Both the position numbers and the translations under genes were made by a program. DNA of 64,000 nucleotides, taken from BOG-1155 sp050012495 (GTDB lineage: Bacteria > Desulfobacterota > Syntrophorhabdia > Syntrophorhabdales > WCHB1-27). This document shows positions 24,614 to 33,009 of this stretch, in pieces. The notes beneath the pieces were generated by a model. It was not told where the DNA came from, did not search any database, and saw only the letters and a program-made list of their open reading frames with translations. Position 1 is the stretch's first letter; the number at the start of each line of letters is the position of its first letter. The stretch spans positions 70,988 through 134,987 of the forward strand of contig JBEKHB010000011.1 in the NCBI GenBank assembly GCA_050012495.1. The letters run 5' to 3'.

Positions 24614-25905
24614 ATGAGTGACTTGCCTCCTGCCAGCGCGTCGGAGATTGCCTGCCTTATGGGCACGGCTTCTTTGAGAGCGGACCACCCTACGCGGCCG
24701 ATCCGCCTGCGCGGCTTACCATCCGACCGGAACATTTCCTCCATGATGGTCCCGACCAGGTTGGGGTACACGGAAAACAGGCGGTCATTGTGCATAAGTC
24801 CGACAGCCCTTTCGAAGGTCTTCATGTCCCTTAACACGAAACTTTCTTTGAGGCGGGCTTCGTAGAGGGATAATTGTTTTGAGGAGAAGTCGCCTTTCTG
24901 AAAGGCGTCGGCGATTGTCTCGGCAGCGAGGAAGCCGGAAGTGATAGCGAGATTCATCCCTTCCTGGTTCAGCCCGTTAGTATAACAGAGGGCTGCGGCG
25001 TCGCCTGTCAGGAGCAGGCCGTTGGTGAAGAGCCTGGGCACCATCCTGTAACCGCCTTCGGGGAGGAGATGGGCTGAATATTCCACAAGCCGGGCGCCCC
25101 TGACCATTTGTTTTACTTCATCGAGAGACAGGAACCGGGCAAACAGGTCATAAGGAGCAATGCCGCTTCTTTTCAAAGAGTCCAGGTGAACAACAAGCCC
25201 TACAGAAAGTGTTTCGGTCTGGGTGTAAATAAAACCCCCACCGCGGATGCCTTCGGTGCAGCCCAGAAATTCCTGGGAAGCGCCTTGACGGCGGACCAGA
25301 TTGAAGCGCTCATTGATGTCCTCTTCCTTGAGGCGAAACAGCGCTTTGACTCCCAGGGCTACGTCGGAGGGTTTGGGCGCATTGCACAACCCTGCCTTTT
25401 GGGCAAGAAGGGAGAGCACCCCGTCAGATGCGACGGTAACATGGGCTTTCACCTCGCCATTGTCTCTTCCGATCCTGATGCCTGAGACCCAATTCCCTTC
25501 CTGAAGGAGGTTCTCCACGAGGCAGCCGGTCAAAAGCGTTGCCCCTGCCTCCCGGGCTTTTCCGGCGTACCATTTGTCAAAGATCGGCCTGAAGAGGGTG
25601 TAGCCGTTATAAGGGGGTTTGTCAAACGTCTTTCCCTCGAAAGCGATGGAAGTTGCCGACGACTCTGCGATGATCGTCAATACTCTTTTCACCACGTGTC
25701 GTTCCCAGGGCGCCTGTTCCCAGAAATCGGGCAGCAGCTCATCAACGACAGGGCAGTTCGGAAGCATACCGCCAAACATGTTTTTAGCGCCTGGCGCCTC
25801 GCCCCGCTCGACAAGGAGCACGTTCAGTCCCTTCTGCGCCAACCTCAGAGCAGCCGTTGTCCCCGCAGGACCTGCGCCTGCGACGGCAACATCATACCTT
25901 TTCAT
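24610..25905 (-). CDS. fixC: FixC / ETF:quinone oxidoreductase-type flavoprotein
   Basis: 431 residues with the N-terminal FAD motif VAVAGAGPAGTTAALRLAQKG and the later LLTGDAAALCYTNGLNQEGM, which binds FAD in geranylgeranyl reductase/FixC proteins. It should accept electrons from the EtfAB pair and reduce the quinone pool at the membrane. Start and stop overlap etfA and fixX by 4 bp each, so stoichiometric synthesis is likely. Confidence 0.88.
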   Translation of the reverse strand: MKRYDVAVAGAGPAGTTAALRLAQKGLNVLLVERGEAPGAKNMFGGMLPNCPVVDELLPDFWEQAPWERHVVKRVLTIIAESSATSIAFEGKTFDKPPYNGYTLFRPIFDKWYAGKAREAGATLLTGCLVENLLQEGNWVSGIRIGRDNGEVKAHVTVASDGVLSLLAQKAGLCNAPKPSDVALGVKALFRLKEEDINERFNLVRRQGASQEFLGCTEGIRGGGFIYTQTETLSVGLVVHLDSLKRSGIAPYDLFARFLSLDEVKQMVRGARLVEYSAHLLPEGGYRMVPRLFTNGLLLTGDAAALCYTNGLNQEGMNLAITSGFLAAETIADAFQKGDFSSKQLSLYEARLKESFVLRDMKTFERAVGLMHNDRLFSVYPNLVGTIMEEMFRSDGKPRRRIGRVGWSALKEAVPIRQAISDALAGGKSLI

Positions 25906-26909
25906 ATACGGCCTTCATCTCTGTATCGCTTTACGCGGTCAATCAGCTTGGGCAGGATGGTCTTGAGGTCACCCACATAGCCCGCGTCGGAGACGCCAAA
26001 GATAGGTGCTCTCGGATCGGAATTGAGCGATAGTATCTCTCTCGACCCCTGAATACCCGCGACATGGTGGGGAGACCCGGAAATCCCCAGAGCGATGTAG
26101 AGCTCAGGTGCGACGGTTTTTCCCGTCTGTCCTATCATCCGTTCTCTCGACAGATAACCGTCATCAACCATAGGACGGGTTGTCCCCACAGCGCCCTCGA
26201 GGAGATCGGAAAGCTCATCCACGAGCTCCAGAAGCGCCGGCTCATCGCACCCCGAACCTGCGCCTATAATCCGTTTTGCATAGAGGATGTCCACGGTCTT
26301 ATGATCAGGCGGCACAAGTTCCAGGGTTCTGGGACGGACGGAACCGGGGTGTGCCTCCGCGCCGATCTTGATGACTTCAAGATCGAGATGCCCTGAAGGC
26401 TCAATCTTTTCTGCGTCAAGCACCTCGTGTCGTATGCTTGCCACTTCCCGCACGGGTTCTGCGAAAAATACCTCTTGCTCCAACTGGCCCCCGTAAAGCA
26501 GTCTCACATAGACAAGCATCTCGTTTTTGATCCGTATGTCGACACAATCGGTAACCGCCAAAGAATCGAGATAGGAGGCTATGCGGGGAGCAAGCTCGCT
26601 CCCCCTGTCGGTATGGGCCAACAGGAGAAGCCTGAAGGGAATATCCTTCAGGGCCGATTGTGCTGCCCGGGCAAAGGCCTCGGCGCTGTAATCGGCAAGG
26701 CCGCTGCCTTCCACGAGGTACAAGGCAGAAACCCCGTGCCCTTGAAGGAGAAGCCGGTCTTCGGCATCGCTCCCCAGCGCCATTGCGTGGAGTCCGCCTC
26801 CGAGACGGGCCGCTATCCTGCTGCCTTCCGTAAGAAGCCGTCTGTTGATATCCTGCCTGTTATCCCCGAAGGACTCCAGGATAACAATCACATTCTTTTC
26901 CGGTTTCAT
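25902..26909 (-). CDS. etfA: Electron transfer flavoprotein alpha subunit (FixB-like)
   Basis: 335 residues with an N-terminal ETF domain (LLLAHTDRGSELAPRIAS) and the conserved C-terminal FAD domain: IGQTGKTVAPELYIALGISG, then SPHHVAGIQGS, LNSDPRAPIF and GDLKTILP. This is the FAD-carrying partner of EtfB/FixA. It overlaps both neighbours by 4 bp, placing it between the OYE-type oxidoreductase and fixC. Confidence 0.9.
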   Translation of the reverse strand: MKPEKNVIVILESFGDNRQDINRRLLTEGSRIAARLGGGLHAMALGSDAEDRLLLQGHGVSALYLVEGSGLADYSAEAFARAAQSALKDIPFRLLLLAHTDRGSELAPRIASYLDSLAVTDCVDIRIKNEMLVYVRLLYGGQLEQEVFFAEPVREVASIRHEVLDAEKIEPSGHLDLEVIKIGAEAHPGSVRPRTLELVPPDHKTVDILYAKRIIGAGSGCDEPALLELVDELSDLLEGAVGTTRPMVDDGYLSRERMIGQTGKTVAPELYIALGISGSPHHVAGIQGSREILSLNSDPRAPIFGVSDAGYVGDLKTILPKLIDRVKRYRDEGRI

Positions 26910-28864
26910 ACCTTGCTTCCAACCATATATCCTTCATAAATTGCCATATCGGCTTTTCTGGGCGCCACGCAGTCACCGGCCCGGTAAAGTTCCTTTATCA
27001 ACCCTTTCAGGCTATAGTAGAGCGCGTCGTCCACTTCATTCCCCATAGCGGTGACGACCGTATCGAAATCAGAGAAGGTCTTCATCTCGTTGGTGTAAAC
27101 ATTCAGGCCGTGGACCTCGGTACCGCGTATCTCTAAGACAGCGAAATCCGGGGTAAAAGTGGCGCCTTTCTGTAAAAGCCTCTGCCTTGCCAGATACAGG
27201 TCCTGGCTGGGACCTAAATCGGAGCCTACAAAGAGAGATGAGGTGACGATATGAACCGTCTTGCCCAACTCTGCCAGATATTCCGCCGTGCTTGTAGCTT
27301 GGTGGTGGCCGTCATAATCGATAAACAATATCTTTTCGCCGATATCGGCCTCCCCTCTAAGTACCTGCCACACGTTGAAGACCCTCGGTCCGTCGCAGCC
27401 CGCAACAGGGCACCCTTTGGGCCTCGATCCCGTTGCGATAACCACTGCGTCGGGGTGCTGTGCGAGCACAAATTCAGAGGTCGCGGCGTGTCCCAGCACG
27501 ATCGGCACGTGAAGTTTCTGAAGCTGGTTGCGCTCATTTCTGATGATAACCCCGAACTCCTCGCGGCCTGCGCCCTTCATGGCAATGGCAACCTGTCCTC
27601 CCAGGGCGCTTTCCTTTTCGTAGAGGGTGACGTTGTGGCCGCGCAAGGTGGCGATCTTTGCTGCCCACATGCCGGCCGGGCCGCCGCCGATCACCATAAT
27701 GCGCTTCTTCCATTTGGTCGGGCGGAGATGCAGCTCATCCTCATACTTTTCATTACCCACAAAAGGGTTCTGGATACAGCCGATAGGTCTGTTCAGTCCG
27801 ACCCGGCCGTAACAACCCTGATTGTCGGCAATACAGTAGCGGATTTCATCCAATCTCCCTTCTTTGGCTTTGTTCGCCAAATTCGGGTCGCAAAGCTGAG
27901 ACCTCACCATACCGATCATATCGGCCTGTCCGTTCGCCAACACCTTTTCGGCGAGGACAGGGTCGTTGATGCGGCCTGTCGCAAACACCGGCAGGCGTAT
28001 GGCTTCTTTGATGCCTGCAGCCAATGGAACTGCGTACCCCAGAGGCATATGCATGGTACCGCCCACGAGGTACAGGTTGTAAAAGGTGGAAAGGGAGAGG
28101 TCCATGAAGTCTATGGCGGCCGACGCTTCGAGGATCTTGGCTATCTCTTTGGCATCATTGAGGGTGATGCCGCCCCAGGGGAGCATCTCATCCGCGCAGA
28201 GACGTACGCCGAGCGTAAAGTCGTTGCCGACAGTCTTTCTCACTGCACCGAGCACCTCAAGAGGAAAGCGCATGCGGTTCTCCAGGCTCCCCCCGTAGTC
28301 GTCGGTGCGGAAGTTCGTGAGGGGGGACATGAACTGTCGTACAAGCGAGCTGTGTCCATACTGCAGCTCGATGCCGTCGAACCCTCCCTCACGTGCATGA
28401 ACGGCGGATTTGCAGAAGTAGTCAATCACCTCTTTTATGTCCTCGATCTCCATCTGTTTCGGGACTTCCCTGAACAAGACATCGGGGACCGGGGAAGGCG
28501 CCCACACCGGCAGCCTTGATAATGCCCCGCTGCACTGCTGGCCGTTATGATTAAGCTGGGCAAAAATCCGCGTCTCATATTCATGGACGGCGCGGGTAAT
28601 TTTCTTATAGCCCGGTATTACCTCGGGCCTGAAGGCTTCTATAAGCTTTTCATAGGCGCGGTCTGTGGGGTGAACCGATTGTTCTTCCGTGATGATGAGT
28701 CCGGTACCTCCCCTGGCCCTTGTTGCGAGATAGTGAACGTGCCGCTCCGAGGGAAGACAATTCTCGGCGAAATTCGTGAGGTGTGCGGAAAACGATATGC
28801 GGTTCGGGACAGTTACCCTGCCGATGGCCAATGGTGAAAACAGGTAGGTGAATCGTGATGCCAT
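26906..28864 (-). CDS. FadH/OYE-family oxidoreductase of the mycofactocin system
   Basis: 652 residues in the 2,4-dienoyl-CoA reductase layout: an FMN-binding OYE TIM barrel (about 1-340), an Fe-S segment (about 340-365), and FAD/NAD(P) domains beginning RIMVIGGGPAGMWAAKIA. The Fe-S segment reads CIADNQGC and later GCIQNP, so the second Cys of the usual CIxCNQxC is Asp. OYE/FadH enzymes of this size are a known companion family of mycofactocin loci. It likely exchanges electrons between a substrate, flavins and the cofactor or ETF. It is coupled to etfA. Confidence 0.82.
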   Translation of the reverse strand: MASRFTYLFSPLAIGRVTVPNRISFSAHLTNFAENCLPSERHVHYLATRARGGTGLIITEEQSVHPTDRAYEKLIEAFRPEVIPGYKKITRAVHEYETRIFAQLNHNGQQCSGALSRLPVWAPSPVPDVLFREVPKQMEIEDIKEVIDYFCKSAVHAREGGFDGIELQYGHSSLVRQFMSPLTNFRTDDYGGSLENRMRFPLEVLGAVRKTVGNDFTLGVRLCADEMLPWGGITLNDAKEIAKILEASAAIDFMDLSLSTFYNLYLVGGTMHMPLGYAVPLAAGIKEAIRLPVFATGRINDPVLAEKVLANGQADMIGMVRSQLCDPNLANKAKEGRLDEIRYCIADNQGCYGRVGLNRPIGCIQNPFVGNEKYEDELHLRPTKWKKRIMVIGGGPAGMWAAKIATLRGHNVTLYEKESALGGQVAIAMKGAGREEFGVIIRNERNQLQKLHVPIVLGHAATSEFVLAQHPDAVVIATGSRPKGCPVAGCDGPRVFNVWQVLRGEADIGEKILFIDYDGHHQATSTAEYLAELGKTVHIVTSSLFVGSDLGPSQDLYLARQRLLQKGATFTPDFAVLEIRGTEVHGLNVYTNEMKTFSDFDTVVTAMGNEVDDALYYSLKGLIKELYRAGDCVAPRKADMAIYEGYMVGSKV

Positions 28865-28874
28865 ATGTCTTTCC

Positions 28875-29936
28875 CTACGGTGATTGATATGCCTGATCGG
28901 CGGCGGGCGCCGACTGCAGTGCCCTTCGGAAACTTGCCACGCACTCGGGATCGGGCCGGTCGAGGGCGTCGGTCAGGAAATAGGCCACCGCAGGACAGCC
29001 CCCGTGGCAGATGGAGAACCGCCAGCACGAGCCACACGCGTCGACCCTGATGTTTCTCAGTAGCTCGAAAACAGGGGCGTTGTCCCAGATCGACTGTAGG
29101 GACTCGGTCAGCACCTTCCCGGCCAGAAACCGCCTGTCGTGGAGGAACGCACACGGATAGACACCCCCGTCGGGGAGCACGCTGCAGGTCATCCTGGCGG
29201 CGCCGCACATATTGAGGCCGAGCTCCCGCCTGTCGAATGCCGTTATGGAAAAGAAGGAGTCACCCGTGACGATATCCTGGTGGGCACTCAGGAACCGCGA
29301 GAGTTCCGCAAGCTGGAGACCGTCGAGACGAAGTTCGTCCCAGGTCTTTTTTCCGTTGCCGGACGGCCGAAAGCGGGAAAACCTGGTCTTTGCGCCCAGG
29401 CGCGTGCTCAGGACATGGAGGTCGCCTATCTCCCGGAAATTAGCCCTCGTCACCACCGTGTTGATGCTCACGTGCGGCACGCAGTGCCTATGGAGCAGCG
29501 TGACGGCCTCAATGATCCTGCCGTGCGTGCCGGGTCCCCTCATCACGTCGTTTGTGCTCGCCGTCGCCCCGTCAAGGCTTACCTGAAGATACAGGAGATC
29601 CATTTCCCTGAGTTTGCTGACGATGGCATCAGTGAGGAGCGTGCCGTTGGTGCTTACACAGGTGGTGATGCCTTGTTCATGGGCGTACCGGAGGAGGTCG
29701 AGGAAGTCACCCCTCATGAAAGGTTCACCTCCGCCGAAGTTGACCTGGAACACCTCCATTTGTTTCAGCGTGTCTATCAGTGCCCTGCATTCCTCGAAGC
29801 CGAGTTCTGCTTCGGAAAACTCGCCGATGTCCGCCGACAGGCAGTGACGGCAGTGGAGGTTGCACCGCGCGGTCACCTCCCAGGTGACGTTTACCGGCGC
29901 TTTGAATTTCGTTCTATGGAGAAACTCCTGTCTCAA
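28875..29936 (-). CDS. mftC: Mycofactocin radical SAM maturase MftC
   Basis: 353 residues. The radical SAM cluster motif is CNLHCRHC (Cys 25, 29, 32), followed by FGGGEPFMRGDFLDLLRYA. The C-terminal SPASM domain includes CGAARMTC, GGVYPCAF, CGSCWRFSICHGGCP and a last Cys. MftC decarboxylates the C-terminal Tyr of MftA and then cross-links it to the preceding Val. The TTG start overlaps the mftB end by 23 bp, tying it to its peptide chaperone. Confidence 0.92.
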   Translation of the reverse strand: MRQEFLHRTKFKAPVNVTWEVTARCNLHCRHCLSADIGEFSEAELGFEECRALIDTLKQMEVFQVNFGGGEPFMRGDFLDLLRYAHEQGITTCVSTNGTLLTDAIVSKLREMDLLYLQVSLDGATASTNDVMRGPGTHGRIIEAVTLLHRHCVPHVSINTVVTRANFREIGDLHVLSTRLGAKTRFSRFRPSGNGKKTWDELRLDGLQLAELSRFLSAHQDIVTGDSFFSITAFDRRELGLNMCGAARMTCSVLPDGGVYPCAFLHDRRFLAGKVLTESLQSIWDNAPVFELLRNIRVDACGSCWRFSICHGGCPAVAYFLTDALDRPDPECVASFRRALQSAPAADQAYQSP

Positions 29937-30171
29937 CGATCAATCCTTTTTGTGTGAGTCCCTGGAGCACGCGCCGTACCATGCCTCTCTCGGCTTCTCT
30001 TCCGCAATGAAATTCCAGCATAGAAATGCCTCCGGCAGCCGGGCCGATGCGCAGCAAGTTCCCGCACCTGACGAAGGTGAGCTTGGTATCCCGGGTGTTG
30101 TAAAAGAGGAGTCCGAAGCTCTCGTTTCTCCCCCTTACCAGAGGGTGCAGATGGTAGCTCAGATTGTCCAT
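29914..30171 (-). CDS. mftB: Mycofactocin peptide chaperone MftB
   Basis: The 85-residue protein starts MDNLSYHLHPLVRGRNESFG and continues GLLFYNTRDTKLTFVRCGN, the PqqD-like RRE fold of MftB (H-P-x-V, then FG-x-L-x-Y-x-x). It binds the precursor and presents it to MftC. The longer open frame upstream overlaps mftA and is not coding. It begins 26 bp after the mftA stop. Confidence 0.88.
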   Translation of the reverse strand: MDNLSYHLHPLVRGRNESFGLLFYNTRDTKLTFVRCGNLLRIGPAAGGISMLEFHCGREAERGMVRRVLQGLTQKGLIVETGVSP

Positions 30172-30197
30172 ATAGTCCAGCCGGTCTCGAGGGTCGA

Positions 30198-30332
30198 TCA
30201 ATAAACGCCACAGATGCCGTCGACCGTGAGGTCCTCTATCTCGATCTCCTCGATTACGTCGGGCTTTTCCGCGGTAGATTCCGCTGTCGGCACTGCCCAA
30301 TTCTCACTCTCTTTCATTGACTGCTTTTCCAT
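30198..30332 (-). CDS. mftA: Mycofactocin precursor peptide MftA
   Basis: A 44-residue peptide starting MEKQSMKESENW and ending VDGICGVY; the family consensus end is IDGMCGVY. The terminal Val-Tyr is the part turned into the redox-active core, and the acidic stretch before it (EEIEIEDLT) is the leader bound by MftB. The start is fixed by AAGGAG at good spacing; a longer in-frame extension has no such site. Ile replaces the usual Met before Cys. Confidence 0.93.
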   Translation of the reverse strand: MEKQSMKESENWAVPTAESTAEKPDVIEEIEIEDLTVDGICGVY

Positions 30333-30373
30333 CCATCTTTCTCCTTTTTCTTGCAGTTCACGCCCGTCACGCC

Positions 30374-30409
30374 GGCCATCGGGGGACCTTATCCGGTCCC
30401 CCGATGGCC
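30374..30409. other. Perfect hairpin between adh and mftA
   Basis: GGCCATCGGGGGACC and GGTCCCCCGATGGCC form a perfect 15-bp stem with a 6-nt loop (TTATCC). No T-run follows in the direction of transcription, so it is better read as an mRNA-stability or processing element, or a weak attenuator, setting the level of the small precursor gene relative to adh. Confidence 0.6.
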
Positions 30410-30427
30410 AAGTAAGCAACGTGGTTC

Positions 30428-31537
30428 TCAGTCCCACACACAGACCCAGCGTCCCTGGATCTGTCTCTTGACCATCGCGTCGGCAACGTCGTTTATTTGC
30501 TCCACCTTGAACTTTTTGGTAACGAGCTTGTCCAGCTTGAAATCGAACTTCATGGCAAGATCGGCAAGTCGCGGAATATCAATGTGCGTGGAGATGGAGC
30601 CGTATAGGGTCCCCATGATGGCTTTCTGGTGGAGCGGTAGGAGCATGAGCGGGAGGTTTGTGGTCTGGTCGAAGGGCGTAATGCCCGGGATGATCACCCT
30701 TCCCCCGATACCGGTCGACCAATAGGCCTGGATGATCGCGCCGGGATCTCCGATGGCCTCAAAGGCATACTGGACGCCGCCGCCGGTAAGCTCCTGTATC
30801 TTGGGGACAGGATCTTCATTGGCGTTGCAGATGAAGTGGGTGGCACCAAATTCAAAGGCGAGCTGCTCTTTGCTTGCCTCGAGATCGACCGCGATCACCG
30901 GGTTTGCCTGGCGCAGAACCGCGGCGCGCAGGATGTTGAGCCCGACCCCGCCCAGGCCGTAAATAGCGACGGAATCTCCGGGCTGGATATTGGCGGTATT
31001 GGTGACCGTGCCCCAGCCGGTAGGGACACAACAGCCCATGAGGCAGGCCCACTCCAGGGGAAAATCCTTCCTGAGGGGAATCACACCGCCTTCAGGGACA
31101 ACGCTGTAGTTTGATAAGCCCGAGACGAAATTTCCATGCAAGACCTCCTTCCCGGCCTTATCTTTCAGCCGAGACGTCCCATCAAGCATCGTCCCCGCGA
31201 GAAAATGCTTGAATGAGCCGCTGCAGATATTGCCCATCCCTCTTCGGCACGCCGGGCACTCTCCGCACGGCACCATCCAGGTGCCGACCACGTGATCACC
31301 CTTTTTGACCTTCGTCACGCCGGGACCCACGTCCTCGACGATGCCCGAGCACTCATGGCCCGCCACCAGGGGCATGGCAATGGGAATCTCACCCAAAAGC
31401 AAGTGGAGATCAGAATGGCAGTATCCGGTATACGCGTACTTAATCAGGACCTCACCCTGTCTCGGCGGTTCCAGCTCGAGTTCCTCAATGGTGTACGGTT
31501 TCTTCGGTTCTCTTAAGACTGCTGCTTTGATTTTCAT
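30428..31537 (-). CDS. Zinc-dependent alcohol dehydrogenase of the mycofactocin (NDMA-dependent) type
   Basis: 369 residues of the MDR family. Catalytic zinc ligands lie in GYCHSDL and GHECSG; the structural zinc site is CGECPACRRGMGNIC; the dinucleotide fold is AIYGLGGVGLNIL with VDLEASKEQ. Overall it resembles class III and NDMA-dependent alcohol dehydrogenases whose NAD stays bound and is recycled by mycofactocin. Position directly upstream of mftA supports this. I chose the second ATG (MKIKAAVL), 9 nt after AGGGGG. The alcohol substrate is unknown. Confidence 0.82.
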   Translation of the reverse strand: MKIKAAVLREPKKPYTIEELELEPPRQGEVLIKYAYTGYCHSDLHLLLGEIPIAMPLVAGHECSGIVEDVGPGVTKVKKGDHVVGTWMVPCGECPACRRGMGNICSGSFKHFLAGTMLDGTSRLKDKAGKEVLHGNFVSGLSNYSVVPEGGVIPLRKDFPLEWACLMGCCVPTGWGTVTNTANIQPGDSVAIYGLGGVGLNILRAAVLRQANPVIAVDLEASKEQLAFEFGATHFICNANEDPVPKIQELTGGGVQYAFEAIGDPGAIIQAYWSTGIGGRVIIPGITPFDQTTNLPLMLLPLHQKAIMGTLYGSISTHIDIPRLADLAMKFDFKLDKLVTKKFKVEQINDVADAMVKRQIQGRWVCVWD

Positions 31538-31585
31538 AATCATTTCCCCCTTTCTCTTCAACCTGGCTCTGTTGTCGGGGTTTAC

Positions 31586-31624
31586 GCCGAAAGAGACCAT
31601 GTCACTACTCAGATCTCTTTCGGC
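31586..31624. other. Intercistronic hairpin between livK and adh
   Basis: GCCGAAAGAGA and TCTCTTTCGGC form a perfect 11-bp inverted repeat. It lies in the 126-bp gap between the binding-protein gene and adh, with no following T-run on the coding strand. It could protect the livK mRNA 3' end. Confidence 0.5.
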
Positions 31625-31663
31625 ATCACTCCCGGTCAGCTCATTAGTGCCGCATCTTCATCC

Positions 31664-32887
31664 CTATCGCTTGTCCCACGGGGGGGCCACTTTGACCTTC
31701 CATCCCCCGCTCCTCTCAAAGGGGTAGACCGTCTTGAGCTCTCCTTCCCACCACTGAAACCCCGGAAGGGGGAATATGGCGGTCCCGTCGGGGTTGTATT
31801 TCACGTCACCCATGGTTGTGCCCTTGAAAGTGTTCGTCATAACAGCCTGTTTAACCTTGGCGCTGTCAACTGAGCCGGCCTTCTGGATGGCCTCCCAGAG
31901 TATCTGGCAACTCGCGTAATAGAGCCCTATGCTGACCGACCGCTTGTGGAATTTCTTGAAGTATCTTTCTCCGAGTTCTTTTCCCCCGGGAAACCCCCAG
32001 TTTTCCGACCAGAAACCGTCGGCGAGGATATAGTTCGCATCCTTGCCGAGGGCATTCCAGAAGTCGGTGTTCCACGTCCCCTTATATCCGTGGAGGTACT
32101 TCAGGTTAAGGCCCGCCTCCTTCATTTGGCGCACGAAGGTCACACAGTCTCCACCCGCGGCGAAAAGGATGGCCCCATCAACCCCCTTCGATTTCAGTTT
32201 GAGGATCTGGGACGAGTAGTCCTTGGCCGCCACCCCGAGGGGCTCGTTCAAGACGATCTCCCAGTTGTACTTCTTCGCAGCTTCTGCCAGGCCACCGCCG
32301 AAGGCCCTGCCGTCAGCGGTGTCTTCCATCAAGAGGGCGAACTTCGTCGGTCTTTGAGCGGCCGGTATCGTATCGAGGACCTTGTATGGTACCTCCGCCC
32401 CCTTATCCAATTCGAAGAAAAACATTGTGGACCAGTTGAGCTTCGCTCCACGCCATACCACGGGGAAGCAGGTGTTGCCATGGTAATAGATCTTGAATTT
32501 CTCCGCGGCAATAGCGGTGGGCATCACGAAGTTCGCGGCGAATGAGGAGAGCAGCAAGTCGACATGATCGATTTTCACGAGTCTCTCCACGGCGCCGGCC
32601 CCTTTGCCCGGGTCACTCTCAATATCGGCGACAATGAGCTTCACGGGGAGCTTTTTGTTATACTGTTTCACGAAAATGCCGCCCTTCGCGTTGATATCCG
32701 CTACCGCCTGTTCATAGGCCCACCTTTCCTCATTGCCCTCCTGTGACGCTACGCCCGTCACCGGCAGCGGCGTGCCGATGACGATCTCCTTCTTGCCCGC
32801 GGCCTGAAGACCGGCGGGCGAGAAAAAGAATGCCAGTGCGACGAGAACTAACAACCCCACAAGCCAAGTGCTCCGCAACTTCACCAT
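31664..32887 (-). CDS. livK: ABC importer substrate-binding protein (LivK family)
   Basis: 407 residues with a signal peptide (LVGLLVLVALAFFFSPAGLQA) and the periplasmic-binding type I fold (IVIGTPLPVTGVASQEGNE). It belongs to the branched-chain amino acid/amide/aromatic acid group, so the ligand need not be an amino acid. It follows livM and precedes adh, suggesting that it captures a carbon substrate or alcohol precursor for this pathway. Confidence 0.85.
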   Translation of the reverse strand: MVKLRSTWLVGLLVLVALAFFFSPAGLQAAGKKEIVIGTPLPVTGVASQEGNEERWAYEQAVADINAKGGIFVKQYNKKLPVKLIVADIESDPGKGAGAVERLVKIDHVDLLLSSFAANFVMPTAIAAEKFKIYYHGNTCFPVVWRGAKLNWSTMFFFELDKGAEVPYKVLDTIPAAQRPTKFALLMEDTADGRAFGGGLAEAAKKYNWEIVLNEPLGVAAKDYSSQILKLKSKGVDGAILFAAGGDCVTFVRQMKEAGLNLKYLHGYKGTWNTDFWNALGKDANYILADGFWSENWGFPGGKELGERYFKKFHKRSVSIGLYYASCQILWEAIQKAGSVDSAKVKQAVMTNTFKGTTMGDVKYNPDGTAIFPLPGFQWWEGELKTVYPFERSGGWKVKVAPPWDKR

Positions 32888-32990
32888 TTTGAACCCTCCT
32901 TTTTTGTTTTAGGAACCTGACAAACCCTTTACCCCCCTTTACCCGCTCTTTTGAAGCCCCCGTCCAAAAGGAAGGGCGCTCCCCGTCGAA

Positions 32991-33009
32991 GGGCGCTCAC
33001 CTAGCGCCC
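32991..33009. other. Hairpin at the livM stop codon
   Basis: GGGCGCT and AGCGCCC pair across a 5-nt loop that overlaps the livM stop. The same GGGCGCT recurs just before it. Like the two hairpins further down the train it lacks a T-run and may tune expression of livK, which needs more copies than the permease. Confidence 0.4.

Noticed and set aside
27251..28519. 422-codon plus-strand open frame opposite the OYE/FadH gene
   Set aside because: Antisense of a clear oxidoreductase with intact FMN, Fe-S and FAD motifs; no family features of its own.
30428..31537. Ordinary glutathione-dependent formaldehyde dehydrogenase
   Set aside because: It is similar in fold, but direct linkage to mftA and the mycofactocin enzymes makes the NDMA-dependent type more likely; substrate left open.
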